Shown here: positions 37,597 through 46,645 of the stretch, piece by piece | Layout of the letters: every line of letters starts with the position of its first letter | Numbering within the stretch: the stretch's first letter is position 1 | Source of the DNA: Paraburkholderia sp. D15 | GTDB lineage: Bacteria > Pseudomonadota > Gammaproteobacteria > Burkholderiales > Burkholderiaceae | Assembly: GCF_029910215.1 (NCBI RefSeq) | Contig: NZ_CP110396.1 | Location: forward strand, 806,001-870,000 | Length of the DNA: 64,000 nt | Direction of reading: 5' to 3' | Notes under the pieces: model-generated | Told to the model about the DNA's origin: nothing | What the model saw: only the letters and a program-made list of their open reading frames with translations | Databases searched by the model: none | Program-made: the position numbers and the translations under genes

Positions 37597-38846
37597 AGCG
37601 TTCCTCTGGGTTCCTTCGGCATGCCGAGCCCGCGCTCGGCCATGATGTTGAGCTGGATTTCGTTGGTGCCCGCGTAGATCGTGTCGGCGCGCGAGAACAG
37701 GAAAACGCCTTGCAGACGGGTACGTTTGCCGCCGCCCTCACGATCACCGGCTTCGTCGGCGACGATCACGTTGGCGTCGGGGCCGAGCACGTCCATCGCC
37801 AGCTGCCCGAGCTCGCGGTGCCAGTTCGACCAGTAATACTTGTAGATCAGCGCTTCACGGCCGAGCGCGCCGTCGCCATCGCCTTGGTCCGTGCCGGCCA
37901 GCATGCGCAGCGCGTTGTAGCGCATCACGCGCAAGCCGCTCCATGCCTTCGCGATGCGCTGGCGGATCGACGGATCGCGCGCCATGCCCGCGGCGTGCGC
38001 GGCGTCCACCACCCAGTCGAGTTCGCGGATGAACTGCATCTGCTGACCGAGCGTCGACATGCCGCGCTCGAAACCCAGCAAGGTCATCGCGATGCGCCAG
38101 CCGTCGCCGGGCGCGCCGACCAGATCGGCGCCGGCCGCCAGCGCGCCGTCGAAGAACACTTCGTTGAATTCGGCGCCGCCGTTCATCTGGCGGATCGGGC
38201 GGATCTCGATGCCGGGTTGATCGAGCGGCAGCAGCAGGAACGACAGTCCGCGATTGCCGCGCGATTCGGGATCGGTGCGGGCGACGACGAAGATCCAGTC
38301 GGAATCGTGCGCGAGCGAGGTCCAGACTTTCTGGCCGTGCACGCGCCAGTTGCCGTGCTCGTCGCGCACCGCGCGCGTGCGGATGTTGGCGAGATCGGAA
38401 CCCGCGCCGGGCTCCGAATAGCCCTGACACCAGAACTGTGTGCCGTTCAGAATGCCGGGCAGAAAACGCGCGCGTTGATCGTCGGTACCGCACGCAATCA
38501 GCGTCGGACCGAGCAGACCTTCGCCGATGTGTCCCATGCGGCCGGGGCCGCCGGCGCGCGCGTATTCCTCGTGGAAGATCACCTGATCGGCGACACTGAA
38601 CGCCCGGCCGCCCGCGCTGGCCGGCCAGCCGAGGCCGGTCCAGCCGCCCTTCGCCAGTTCCTGTTCCCATTGTTTGCGCAAGGCGGGATACGCTTCCTCG
38701 TCGCCGGGGCCGCCGCGATATTGCAGGCATGCGAACTCGCCGGTGAGATGCGTGCGCATCCAGCCGGCGACTTCGTCGCGCAGGCGTTGTTGGTGCGGCG
38801 GTTGTTGTTGCGGTTGTTGCCGCTGTTGCTGCAATTCACTGTTCAT
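37593..38846 (-). CDS. fadE30: Acyl-CoA dehydrogenase, FadE30 type
   Basis: This 417-residue flavoprotein dehydrogenates the propionyl side chain of HIP-CoA. It matches FadE30: GWMRTHLTGEFACLQYRGGPG near the start, FHEEYARAGGPGRMGHIGEGLLGPTLIACGT, CQGYSEPGAGSDLA, GGAEFNEVFFD, FERGMSTLGQQ and the final TIYAGTNEIQLNIMAERGLGMPKE. The first 20 residues form a Gln-rich tail not found in relatives. The start ATG 38846 shares its A with the stop codon of the preceding acyl-CoA dehydrogenase gene, and the two may form a heteromeric enzyme, as many steroid FadE proteins do. Confidence 0.9.
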   Translation of the reverse strand: MNSELQQQRQQPQQQPPHQQRLRDEVAGWMRTHLTGEFACLQYRGGPGDEEAYPALRKQWEQELAKGGWTGLGWPASAGGRAFSVADQVIFHEEYARAGGPGRMGHIGEGLLGPTLIACGTDDQRARFLPGILNGTQFWCQGYSEPGAGSDLANIRTRAVRDEHGNWRVHGQKVWTSLAHDSDWIFVVARTDPESRGNRGLSFLLLPLDQPGIEIRPIRQMNGGAEFNEVFFDGALAAGADLVGAPGDGWRIAMTLLGFERGMSTLGQQMQFIRELDWVVDAAHAAGMARDPSIRQRIAKAWSGLRVMRYNALRMLAGTDQGDGDGALGREALIYKYYWSNWHRELGQLAMDVLGPDANVIVADEAGDREGGGKRTRLQGVFLFSRADTIYAGTNEIQLNIMAERGLGMPKEPRGTL

Positions 38847-40234
38847 CAAAGCACTCCTGCGAGCACGTTCTGCGTGGGCTCGGCGAGCGGACTGGACAAC
38901 GTGCCGCCCTCCGCCGGCGCATTGCGCGCCATCACCCGCTGCGCGATCCACGACCACATCTGCGCGCTCGTGCCGAACATCGCGCTCGCGGCCTGCGCGC
39001 GCTTGAAGTAGAGCTGCGGGTCGTATTCCCACGTGAAGCCGACGCCGCCGTGCAACTGGATCGCTTCCTGCGCGCAGAAACGGAACGCGTCGTTGGCGCT
39101 GGCCTTGGCCGATGCGATGTCGGCGAGCACATCGGCATCGCGCGACGTAGCGGCCCTCGACGGGTCCGATGCCGGGTCCGATGCCGGGTCCGACGTCTGG
39201 TCCGACGTCTGGTCCGACGTCTGGTCCCAGGCCTGCGCCGCGCCGAGCACGATCGAGCGGCTGGCTTCGATCTCGACCATCATCTGTGCGCAGCGGTGTT
39301 TGACCGCCTGGAACGAGGCGATCGAGCGGCCGAACTGCACGCGCTCCGCCGTATAGGCGAGCGTGAGATCGAGGCACTGCTGCGCGCCGCCGACCTGTTC
39401 GGCCGCAAGCGCCAGCGCGGCGAACCACGCGGTGCGCGACAGCGCGCGTTCGGCCTGGGTGCCGGACGCGAGCAACGCCGCACGCGGCACTTCGACCGCG
39501 CGCAGATCGAGCCGCGCGAGCGGCCGCGTCGCATCGAGCGTGACGAGCGGCGTGCGCGTCAGGCCATCGATCTGCGTGCCGCTCAACGCGAACAGCGCAA
39601 TCGATTGCGCTTCATTCGCGATGCGCGCGGGCAACAGCAACAAGTCCGCGCTCGCACCGTCGAGCACCTGTTCGAACGTGCCGGACAGCCGGTAGCCGCC
39701 GGCCGTTTCTTCCGCGAGAAGCGAAACAGCGCGTGCGCTGAAATCGAAACCAAAGCCTTGATCGACACTCGCGGCAACACGCGCAGCGGTGCCCGTCTCG
39801 TTGCCCAACGCCGCCCGCATCGGCAACGCCAGCGTCGCGCTCGCCTCGCCACTCGCGATCCGCGCGAGGTAGTCGTGCGCGGTGTCGAGATCGGCGCCCT
39901 GACCTCCCGCTTCGGCACGCTGCGCTGCCACCGACGCCAACGCCGTCGCCGCGAGACACACCGTGCCGAAGTACGGCACGCAAGCGAGCCGCCGGCCCAG
40001 CTGTTCCATCAGCAGCACCAGTTCCATCGCGCCCAGGCCCGCGCCGCCCGCCGCTTCCGGCACCGTCAGCGCGCACCAGCCGAGTTCGCCCGCCACGGTG
40101 CGCCACAATGCGTCGTCGCGGCCCGCGTGTTGCTCGATCGCGCGCCGCACGTCCGCCGACGCGCTGCGCTCCGCCAGCACCTCGGCGGCCGCGTCGCGGA
40201 TCATGATCTGTTCCCCGGAGAGAGCGAGGTTCAT
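38846..40234 (-). CDS. Acyl-CoA dehydrogenase-like subunit with a tandem-repeat insert
   Basis: This 462-residue protein has the acyl-CoA dehydrogenase fold, with an N-terminal helical domain, a degenerate middle barrel and a C-terminal domain with QFGRSIASFQAVKHRCAQM and AIQLHGGVGFTWEYDPQLYFKR. The middle domain lacks the usual EPGAGSD-type FAD/substrate motif, as in the non-catalytic partner chains of steroid FadE heterotetramers. A 24-residue Asp/Ser-rich insert, coded by six 12-bp repeats, interrupts the C-terminal helical bundle. It starts four bases after the upstream SDR stop codon and is coupled to fadE30 by TGATG. Confidence 0.85.
   Translation of the reverse strand: MNLALSGEQIMIRDAAAEVLAERSASADVRRAIEQHAGRDDALWRTVAGELGWCALTVPEAAGGAGLGAMELVLLMEQLGRRLACVPYFGTVCLAATALASVAAQRAEAGGQGADLDTAHDYLARIASGEASATLALPMRAALGNETGTAARVAASVDQGFGFDFSARAVSLLAEETAGGYRLSGTFEQVLDGASADLLLLPARIANEAQSIALFALSGTQIDGLTRTPLVTLDATRPLARLDLRAVEVPRAALLASGTQAERALSRTAWFAALALAAEQVGGAQQCLDLTLAYTAERVQFGRSIASFQAVKHRCAQMMVEIEASRSIVLGAAQAWDQTSDQTSDQTSDPASDPASDPSRAATSRDADVLADIASAKASANDAFRFCAQEAIQLHGGVGFTWEYDPQLYFKRAQAASAMFGTSAQMWSWIAQRVMARNAPAEGGTLSSPLAEPTQNVLAGVL
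39162..39233. repeat. 12-bp tandem repeat inside an acyl-CoA dehydrogenase gene
   Basis: Six units of 12 bases run head to tail, alternating between the forms GGGTCCGATGCC and TGGTCCGACGTC, with the last unit degenerate. The length keeps the frame and encodes DQTS and DPAS units on the minus strand. Copy number may vary between strains. Confidence 0.9.
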
Positions 40235-40238
40235 CGCA

Positions 40239-41114
40239 TCAGCTTCCGTACACGCGTTGCGCGGGCTCGCGCTGCGAGATCAACGCGGCCACCGCGCCAC
40301 CGATCTCGCCGACCTGCCAGCGCGCGCCGTTGTCGATGCGCGGACCGGTGCGCCAACCCTCGGCGACCGCGATCATGCCGCCCGCCGCTTCGAACACCTG
40401 GCCGGTCACATCGCGCGACAACGCACTGCCGAGCCACACGACGAGCGGCGCGACGTTGGCCGGATCGAAATAGTCGAAGCCGTCGGCGGGCTTTTTCATC
40501 ATGTCGGCGAACACGCCCTCGGTCATCGAGGTGCGCGCGGCCGGCGCCAGCGCGTTCACGCGCACGCCGTAGCGTTGCAGCTCGGCGGCCTGCATCAGCG
40601 TGAGCGCGGCAATTGCGGCCTTCGCCGCGCCGTAGTTGGCCTGGCCGATCGAACCTTGCAGGCCCGCGCCGGAACTCGTATTGACGATGCGCGCATCGAT
40701 CTCGGCGCCGCCCTTCGACGCCTCGCGCCATTCGCGCGCCAGCAGTTGCGCGAGACAGAAATGGCCGCGCAGATGGACGCGCATCACGTCGTCCCAATCG
40801 GTTTCGGTCATGCTCGCGAACATGCGGTCGCGGCAGATGCCGGCGTTGTTCACCAGCACGTGCACGTCGCCGAACGTCGCGTGCGCGGCATCGACGATCT
40901 GTTGCGCGGTGTCGAGGCGCGTGATGTCGTCCGCGTTGGCGAGCGCCCGGCCGCCCGCGCGCGCGATCTCGTCGCACACGGCCTGCGCGGCATCCGCGCG
41001 AATGTCGTTGACCACGACCGCCGCGCCTTCGGCGGCGTACGCCAGCGCATATTCGCGGCCCAAACCGCCTCCCGCGCCGGTGATGATCACGGTGCGGCCG
41101 TTGCAGATTCCCAT
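40239..41114 (-). CDS. SDR of the HIP pathway (Rv3548c-like)
   Basis: This 291-residue SDR has TGAGGGLG, NNAGICRDRM, ARIVNTSSGAGLQGSIGQANYGAAKAA (catalytic Ser and Tyr-x3-Lys) and APAARTSMTE, and ends in a long C-terminal extension. The whole pattern fits M. tuberculosis Rv3548c and the SDR/MFE-type hydroxyacyl-CoA dehydrogenases of KstR2 clusters. It probably oxidises a beta-hydroxyacyl-CoA formed during ring C/D degradation. The start is ATG 41114; upstream residues in frame are not conserved. It sits between fadA6 and an acyl-CoA dehydrogenase gene. Confidence 0.85.
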   Translation of the reverse strand: MGICNGRTVIITGAGGGLGREYALAYAAEGAAVVVNDIRADAAQAVCDEIARAGGRALANADDITRLDTAQQIVDAAHATFGDVHVLVNNAGICRDRMFASMTETDWDDVMRVHLRGHFCLAQLLAREWREASKGGAEIDARIVNTSSGAGLQGSIGQANYGAAKAAIAALTLMQAAELQRYGVRVNALAPAARTSMTEGVFADMMKKPADGFDYFDPANVAPLVVWLGSALSRDVTGQVFEAAGGMIAVAEGWRTGPRIDNGARWQVGEIGGAVAALISQREPAQRVYGS

Positions 41115-41178
41115 GCTTGATCCTTCCTTTTGAGTGACACGCGTCGCGGCATGCCCGGCGACATGCCTGGCGATGTAT

Positions 41179-42330
41179 TTACAGGCGCTCGATGATCGTG
41201 ACGTTGGCGAGCCCACCGCCTTCGCACATCGTTTGCAGGCCATAGCGGCCCTGGATGCGTTCGAGTTCATGCAGCAGGCTCGTCATCAGCCGCGCGCCGG
41301 TCGCGCCGAGCGGATGACCCAGCGCGATCGCGCCGCCGTTCGGATTGGTGCGTTCGTGCGGATAGCGCGTCTCGGCGAGCCACGCCATCGCGACGGAAGC
41401 GAACGCTTCGTTGAGTTCGACCACGTCGATGTCGTCGAGCGTGAGACCCGCTTTCTTCAGCGCGTGACGGGTCGCGGGAATCGGCGCGGTGAGCATCCAC
41501 AGCGGATCGTCGCCGAGCACGCTCAGGTGATGGATGCGCGCGCGCGGCGTCAGGCCATAGCGCTTCAAGGCCTCCTCGGAGACGATCAGCAGCGCGGCGG
41601 CCGCGTCGCAGGTTTGACTCGACACCGCGGCGGTCAACGCGCCGCCCGGCATCAACGGTTCGAGCGAGGCCATCTTCGCGAGCGTGGTGTCCTTGCGCGG
41701 CGTCTCGTCATGCACGACGCCCGCGACCGGCGCGATCTCGCGCGCGAAGTAACCCGCCTCGATCGCGGCCAGCGCGCGCCGGTGGCTTTCGAGCGCGTAC
41801 GCCTCCATGCTTTCGCGCGACAGGTTCCAGTGATCCGCGATCCGCTGCGCCGCGTGGAACTGCGAGACCGGCGCGTCGCCGAAACGCGTGCGCCAGCCGG
41901 TGCTGCCCGAAAACGGATCGCTGAAACCGAGCGGCACCGCCGCCGTCATCGCCGACGAAATCGGAATCTGCGTCATGGTCTGCACGCCGCCCGCCACCAC
42001 CACGTCCTGCGTGCCGCTCATCACCGCCTGCGCGGCGAAATGCACCGCCTGTTGCGACGAACCGCACTGACGGTCCACCGTCACGCCGGGCACCGTCAGC
42101 GGCAAACCGGCCGCGAGCCAGCAGGTCCGCGCGATGTTGCCCGCCAGCGGGCCGATCGTATCGACGCAGCCGAACACCACGTCGTCGTATTCGTCGGCGG
42201 GGATCGCGTTGCGCGCCACCAGTTCGCCCAGCACGAAGCCGCCCAGGTCCGCGGCATGCACGTTCGCGAGTCCGCCCTTGCGGCGGCCGGTCGGCGTGCG
42301 CAGCGCGTCGACGATATAAGCCTGTCTCAT
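41179..42330 (-). CDS. fadA6: Thiolase, FadA6 type
   Basis: This 383-residue thiolase matches FadA6 (Rv3556c) throughout: GCVDTIGPLAGNIAR, PGVTVDRQCGSSQQA (nucleophile C89), GGVQTMTQIPISSAM, LTAPIPATRHAL, NPNGGAIALGHPLGATGA, and LQTMCEGGGLANVTIIERL at the C-terminus. FadA6 cleaves the beta-ketoacyl-CoA formed from the ring-opened C/D fragment (MOODA-CoA branch). The ATG overlaps the stop codon of the upstream acyl-CoA dehydrogenase gene by four bases, which fixes the start; the frame upstream of it is not part of the protein. Confidence 0.93.
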   Translation of the reverse strand: MRQAYIVDALRTPTGRRKGGLANVHAADLGGFVLGELVARNAIPADEYDDVVFGCVDTIGPLAGNIARTCWLAAGLPLTVPGVTVDRQCGSSQQAVHFAAQAVMSGTQDVVVAGGVQTMTQIPISSAMTAAVPLGFSDPFSGSTGWRTRFGDAPVSQFHAAQRIADHWNLSRESMEAYALESHRRALAAIEAGYFAREIAPVAGVVHDETPRKDTTLAKMASLEPLMPGGALTAAVSSQTCDAAAALLIVSEEALKRYGLTPRARIHHLSVLGDDPLWMLTAPIPATRHALKKAGLTLDDIDVVELNEAFASVAMAWLAETRYPHERTNPNGGAIALGHPLGATGARLMTSLLHELERIQGRYGLQTMCEGGGLANVTIIERL

Positions 42331-43391
42331 CGCGACTCCAGTTCGAAAGTGCGGGACGGCCCGATCGGCGCGCGATCCTCGATCAGCGCGGCGGCGACAC
42401 GGGCCTTGTGAAACGTCGCGTCGCCCCAGCTGCTGGCGAGCGCCCAGATCCGCTTCATGAAGATCTGCAGATCGAGTTCCCACGTGTAGCCGATCGCGCC
42501 ATGCACCTGCATCGCGTGCCGCGCGGCAAGCTGCGCGGCGGCGGTGGCGGCGAGTTTCGCGTGGGACACGTAGAGCGCGCGCCGCGGATCGCGATCGGCG
42601 ATCGCGCATGCGGCGCGATACAGCACCGGCCGCGCGAACTCGTAGCGGATCGCGACGTCGGCGAGCAGATGCTTGAGCGCCTGATACGAGCCGATCGGTT
42701 TGCCGAACTGCTTGCGCTGCGCGCTGTAGTCGATCGCGACATCCAGCACGCGCTGCGTGAGGCCGAGCAGTTGCGCGGCGACACCGAACGCGCCACGGTC
42801 CAGCGCATCGGCGAGCAACGGCGCGGCGGTTTCGCGCGACGCCACGCGCGTGTCGGCGGACGGGGTCCAGTCGAACTCGAACAGCCGCCGCGACGGATCG
42901 ACACTGTCCACCGCATTCAAACGGCACGCGTGCGGGGTCAGCCAATGCAATTCGCCGTCACGCTCGGCGAGAATCACCTGGGCGACATGCGCATCGGCCA
43001 CGAAGGGATTCACCGGATGCGCCACCGCCACGCGCGCCGAGCCCGCCGCGATCTCGCGCAGCAGCGCGTCGCGCCGCTCGCTCGCGGGCAAGCCTTCGAG
43101 CATGCCGGCCGCCACCAGCGCGGTATCGAGCAGCGGCTCGGGGCTCGCGAAATAGCCGTAGGTCTGCGCGAGCAGCGCCCACTCCACCTCGCCGAGACCG
43201 AGGCCGTCGTGTTGCTCCGGCACCGACACGGCCGTCAGACCCTGCGCGGCGATCATCTGCCACAGCACATCCGAACGGCCCGTCGGCGTCTGCCATAACT
43301 CGCGGATCAGTTCGGGCGTCATCTCCGTCATGAGAAAACGCCGCACGCTGTCCGCCAGCGCTTCCTGATCCTCGTTGAATACGAACTCCAT
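42327..43391 (-). CDS. Acyl-CoA dehydrogenase-like subunit (FadE32/33 type)
   Basis: This 354-residue acyl-CoA dehydrogenase-fold protein is shorter than its partner upstream and has an eroded middle domain. The C-terminal domain keeps AIDYSAQRKQFGKPIGSYQALKHLLAD and MQVHGAIGYTWELDLQIFMKR. Paired short and long FadE chains form alpha2beta2 enzymes in steroid degraders. The likely partner is the FadE31-type protein encoded 77 bases upstream. The probable step is dehydrogenation of the acyl-CoA from ring C/D cleavage. The chain's own catalytic status is uncertain. Confidence 0.83.
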   Translation of the reverse strand: MEFVFNEDQEALADSVRRFLMTEMTPELIRELWQTPTGRSDVLWQMIAAQGLTAVSVPEQHDGLGLGEVEWALLAQTYGYFASPEPLLDTALVAAGMLEGLPASERRDALLREIAAGSARVAVAHPVNPFVADAHVAQVILAERDGELHWLTPHACRLNAVDSVDPSRRLFEFDWTPSADTRVASRETAAPLLADALDRGAFGVAAQLLGLTQRVLDVAIDYSAQRKQFGKPIGSYQALKHLLADVAIRYEFARPVLYRAACAIADRDPRRALYVSHAKLAATAAAQLAARHAMQVHGAIGYTWELDLQIFMKRIWALASSWGDATFHKARVAAALIEDRAPIGPSRTFELESR

Positions 43392-43468
43392 AGTTCCTCG
43401 CTCAATCGTTTAAGCGTCCGGCGTTGCCGCGTTGCGCGCCTACCCCGCCGGGGCGGCGCGCACCGGCA

Positions 43469-44650
43469 TCACGAGCGCGGCATGCCCAGCATCCGTTCCG
43501 CGACGATGTTCCGCTGGATCTCGTTGGTGCCGGCGTAGATCGGCCCGGCCTGCGCGAACAGGAAACCGTCGAGCCAGTTGCCGAGCGCGGCGTGTTGTTC
43601 ATCGGTGCGCGGCAACACTTCGGCACGCGGCCCGAGAATGTCGAGCGCGGTCTGGTGCATGCGCAGATCGAGTTCGGACCAGAACACCTTGTTGGTGCTC
43701 GACTCCGCGCCGATATGACCGCCCTTCTGCAGGCGGCTCGCGGTGGCGTAGGTGGACAACGCGTAGGCCTGGGCGTCCATCCACGCCGAGCTCACCCGAT
43801 CGCGCAAGGTAGGATCGCGGTCCGCCTCCGCGCGATGCGCGAGGTACAGATCGCGCAGCGCCTGGGCCGTGCGTTGAAAACGCGCGGGCGAGCGCAGCAT
43901 CAAGCCGCGTTCGAAACCGGCGGTGGCCATCGCGACCTGCCAGCCCATGCCTTCGCCCGCCAGCCGGTTTTCGACCGGCACGCGCACGTCGTCGAAGAAA
44001 ATTTCGGCGAAGCCGGTGTGGCCGTTCAGTTGCCGGATCGGCCGCACGGTGATGCCGGGCGTCGACAGCGGCACCATCAGAAAGGTCAGACCGTGGTGAC
44101 GCGTGGATTGCGGATCGCTGCGAAAGAGACCGAACAGCCAGTCGGCCCACACCGCGCGCGTCGACCAGATCTTCTGGCCGTTGAGGATGTATTCGTCGCC
44201 GGTGCCGCCTTCGGTGCGGATCGCGCTCGCGCGGATCGCCGCCATGTCCGAACCCGCATTCGGCTCGGACCAGCCTTGCGCCCACACGTGGTCGCCGGCC
44301 GCCATCGCCGGGAGAAAGCGCGCTTTCTGTTCGGGCGTGCCGAAGTCCATCAGGGTCGGGCCGAGCAGAAAGATGCCGTTCTGATTGACGCGCATCGGCG
44401 CGTCGGCGCGCCAGTACTCTTCCTCGAAGATCAGCCACTCGATCAGGTCGCAACCGCGTCCGCCCAACTCGCGCGGCCACGTGACCATGCTCCAGCGGCC
44501 CGAATGCAGCGTGCGTTCCCACGCGCGATGCGCGGCGAACCCCGCCTCGGTGTCGAAACTCGGCAGCGGCCGGCGCGGCACATGCGCGGCAAGCCACTCG
44601 CGAATCTCCGCGCGAAACGCGCGTTGCGCCGGCGTGTAGTCGAGCTTCAT
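43469..44650 (-). CDS. fadE31: Acyl-CoA dehydrogenase, FadE31 type
   Basis: This 393-residue enzyme matches FadE31 (Rv3562): IREWLAAHVP, WSMVTWPRELGGRG, FEEEYWRADAPMRVNQNG, AQGWSEPNAGSDMA, GLFRSDPQSTRHHGLTFLMVPL, GFERGLMLRSPARFQRTA and GPIYAGTNEIQRNIVAERMLGMPR. The flavin and acyl motifs are intact, so it should be the catalytic chain of a heteromer with the shorter FadE downstream. Its start overlaps the echA20 stop by four bases (ATGA). Confidence 0.88.
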   Translation of the reverse strand: MKLDYTPAQRAFRAEIREWLAAHVPRRPLPSFDTEAGFAAHRAWERTLHSGRWSMVTWPRELGGRGCDLIEWLIFEEEYWRADAPMRVNQNGIFLLGPTLMDFGTPEQKARFLPAMAAGDHVWAQGWSEPNAGSDMAAIRASAIRTEGGTGDEYILNGQKIWSTRAVWADWLFGLFRSDPQSTRHHGLTFLMVPLSTPGITVRPIRQLNGHTGFAEIFFDDVRVPVENRLAGEGMGWQVAMATAGFERGLMLRSPARFQRTAQALRDLYLAHRAEADRDPTLRDRVSSAWMDAQAYALSTYATASRLQKGGHIGAESSTNKVFWSELDLRMHQTALDILGPRAEVLPRTDEQHAALGNWLDGFLFAQAGPIYAGTNEIQRNIVAERMLGMPRS

Positions 44651-45468
44651 GCGCGCGCTCCGGGCTGGACTTCGACGTTAGCGTCGCCGGCGTCGAAGCG
44701 GGCGTCGCGTTTCTCGACGAAGGCCGCGCGCGCCTCGCTCGAATCGTTGGTCATGTAGGCCTGCAACGTGAAGCCCTGTTCCCAGCGGTATTTGTCTTCG
44801 AGGTCGCCGTCTTCCACGCCGTTCAGCGCTTCCTTCGCGAGTTGCAGCATCGCGGGGCTCTTCGCGGCGATCCTGCGCGCGAGATCCATGGCCGCGTCGC
44901 GCAACTGCTCGCGCGGCACCACGCGCTCCACCGCGCCGAGCCGGTACGCCTCGGCGGCATCCACCATCTCGCCGGTGAAGTACATCGCGCGCACTTTCTG
45001 CACGCCGAACATGCGCTGAAGATGAGCGCCGCCGCCCATCGCGCCGCGGTCGATCTCGGGCACGCCGAAGCGCGCGCACTCCGAGGCGACGATCACGTCC
45101 GCCGCGCCGCAGATGCCGATCCCGCCGCCCAGCACGAAACCGTGCACGGCGGCGATCACCGGTTTGGGATTGCGGTGCACCGCGCGGAACGTCGCGTAGT
45201 TGCCGGCGTTGACCGCGACGATCCGCTCGGGATACGCGGCCAGTTCCTTGATATCGACGCCCGCGCAGAAGCCGCGTCCCGCGCCGCGCAGAACGATCAC
45301 GTTGACGCTGTCGTCGCGGCCGAGCGCATCGATCGCTTCGGCGAGCGCGTGCCAGCCGCGCGTGTCGAGCGCATTGACCGGCGGCTTATCGATCACCAAC
45401 TCGCCGATGCCGCCCGCGCGTTCGATCCTGAACGGCAGCGCACGGACGTTGTGAAGAGGTTCTGTCAT
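44647..45468 (-). CDS. echA20: EchA20, ring D-opening hydrolase of the HIP pathway
   Basis: This 273-residue crotonase-fold enzyme resembles M. tuberculosis EchA20 (Rv3550). Common features are PPVNALDTRGWHAL, RGAGRGFCAGVDIKELA (oxyanion region), NYATFRAVHR, VIAAVHGFVLGGGIGICGAADVIVAS, the EIDRGAMGGGAHLQRM loop, and a C-terminal KYRWEQGFTLQAYM. EchA20 opens ring D of HIEC-CoA by a retro-Claisen-like hydrolysis, giving COCHEA-CoA, the IpdAB substrate. Its neighbours IpdC, IpdA and IpdB support the call. It carries a short charged extension at the C-terminus. Confidence 0.9.
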   Translation of the reverse strand: MTEPLHNVRALPFRIERAGGIGELVIDKPPVNALDTRGWHALAEAIDALGRDDSVNVIVLRGAGRGFCAGVDIKELAAYPERIVAVNAGNYATFRAVHRNPKPVIAAVHGFVLGGGIGICGAADVIVASECARFGVPEIDRGAMGGGAHLQRMFGVQKVRAMYFTGEMVDAAEAYRLGAVERVVPREQLRDAAMDLARRIAAKSPAMLQLAKEALNGVEDGDLEDKYRWEQGFTLQAYMTNDSSEARAAFVEKRDARFDAGDANVEVQPGARA

Positions 45469-45562
45469 GGTCTCCGTCCCAGATGATTGGCGGATGATTG
45501 AAGGGATGTGTGCATGAGCGTGCGCATGTGCATGAGCGGATAAAGCGAAACCTGGCCGCGCT

Positions 45563-46645
45563 TCACGCGTGCACCGGAATGCCGCGCATCGCGGCGAGCG
45601 TGTCGAGCCGCGCCGTCGCCTCGTCGACGATCCGCGCGATCAGGCTTTCGCACGATTCCAGCGCGCCGATCACGGCGGCCGCCTGGCCGCTCGGCAGCAC
45701 GCCTTCGTCCGGTTCGCCCTCGACGATCGCGCGTTGAATCAGAAACGGCGCGTTCGCCGCCATCAGCGTCTGGCTCGCGGTGTAGCTGTGTTCGCGCAAC
45801 GCCTTCAGGCCGAGCGACGCCATGCTCGCGAAGCTCAGGCCGCTCTGGCGGCGCCACGCTTCGGCGGTGCGCAGCGCGAACAGCGTGCGGCGCAGCGGCC
45901 CGAACGCTTCGAGACGCAGCAGATACGGGTTGTCGATCATCCGTTGCGGCAGACCGTCGAGCGCGGCCGACACGCGAATCCGCGCGGGGTCGTCGACGGC
46001 GAGATAGCGCTCGAGCGTCGCGCGCGGCACCGGCGATTCCTCGGTCATCAGAAAGCGCGTGCCCATCGCGATGCCGGCCGCGCCATAACCGAGCGCGGCG
46101 GCCAGACCGCGTCCGTCGAAGAAACCGCCCGCCGCGATCACCGGTACATCGACCGCATCGAGCACGCGCGGCAGCAGCAGCGTGGTCGGCATCGAGCCGG
46201 TATGGCCACCGCCTTCCGCGCCTTGCACGGTGACAGCGTCGGCGCCGAGTTCGACCGCTTTCTGCGCATGTTTCGGCGCGCCGACAGTGGGAATGCACAT
46301 CACGCCCGCGTCCTTGAAACGGCGGATGGTTTTCGCGTCGGGACCGCGCCCGTAGCTCACCGCGCGCAGCTTGTGCTTGATCGCCAGATCGACGACCTGC
46401 GCGGCGTTAGGCTGGAACATATGGAAGTTGATGCCGAACGGCCGGTCAGTGAGTTCCTTCACGCGCAGAATTTCGGCTTCCACGCGCTCCGGCTCGAGCG
46501 TCGCGCCGGCGAGAAAACCGAAGCCGCCCGCGTTGCAGGTCGCGGCCACCAGACGCGCGTCGGCGACCCAGCCCATCGCGGTCTGCACGACCGGATAGCG
46601 GCAGCCGAGCAGATCGCACAGCGGCGTATGCAGCGCGGCGCTCAT
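45563..46645 (-). CDS. ipdC: IpdC, NAD(P)H-dependent flavin oxidoreductase (nitronate monooxygenase family)
   Basis: This 360-residue TIM-barrel flavoprotein is of the nitronate monooxygenase/2-nitropropane dioxygenase family. Its features are PVVQTAMGWVADARL, NAGGFGFLAG, the FMN phosphate loops VQGAEGGGHTGS and AAGGFFDGRGLAAALGYGAAGIAMGTRF, and a C-terminal helical region. In steroid degraders the IpdC protein introduces a ring double bond into HIC-CoA, giving the EchA20 substrate. Family and context both point there rather than to nitronate detoxification. The ATG overlaps the upstream hydratase stop codon by four bases; echA20 follows after 94 bases. Confidence 0.88.
   Translation of the reverse strand: MSAALHTPLCDLLGCRYPVVQTAMGWVADARLVAATCNAGGFGFLAGATLEPERVEAEILRVKELTDRPFGINFHMFQPNAAQVVDLAIKHKLRAVSYGRGPDAKTIRRFKDAGVMCIPTVGAPKHAQKAVELGADAVTVQGAEGGGHTGSMPTTLLLPRVLDAVDVPVIAAGGFFDGRGLAAALGYGAAGIAMGTRFLMTEESPVPRATLERYLAVDDPARIRVSAALDGLPQRMIDNPYLLRLEAFGPLRRTLFALRTAEAWRRQSGLSFASMASLGLKALREHSYTASQTLMAANAPFLIQRAIVEGEPDEGVLPSGQAAAVIGALESCESLIARIVDEATARLDTLAAMRGIPVHA

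Noticed and set aside
39162..39233. Possible CRISPR-like array
   Set aside because: The units are contiguous 12-mers without spacers, in frame within a gene, so this is a coding minisatellite.
45563..46645. Annotation as nitronate monooxygenase for detoxification
   Set aside because: The fold is right, but position between echA20 and ipdAB and coupling to a hydratase gene make IpdC the better call.
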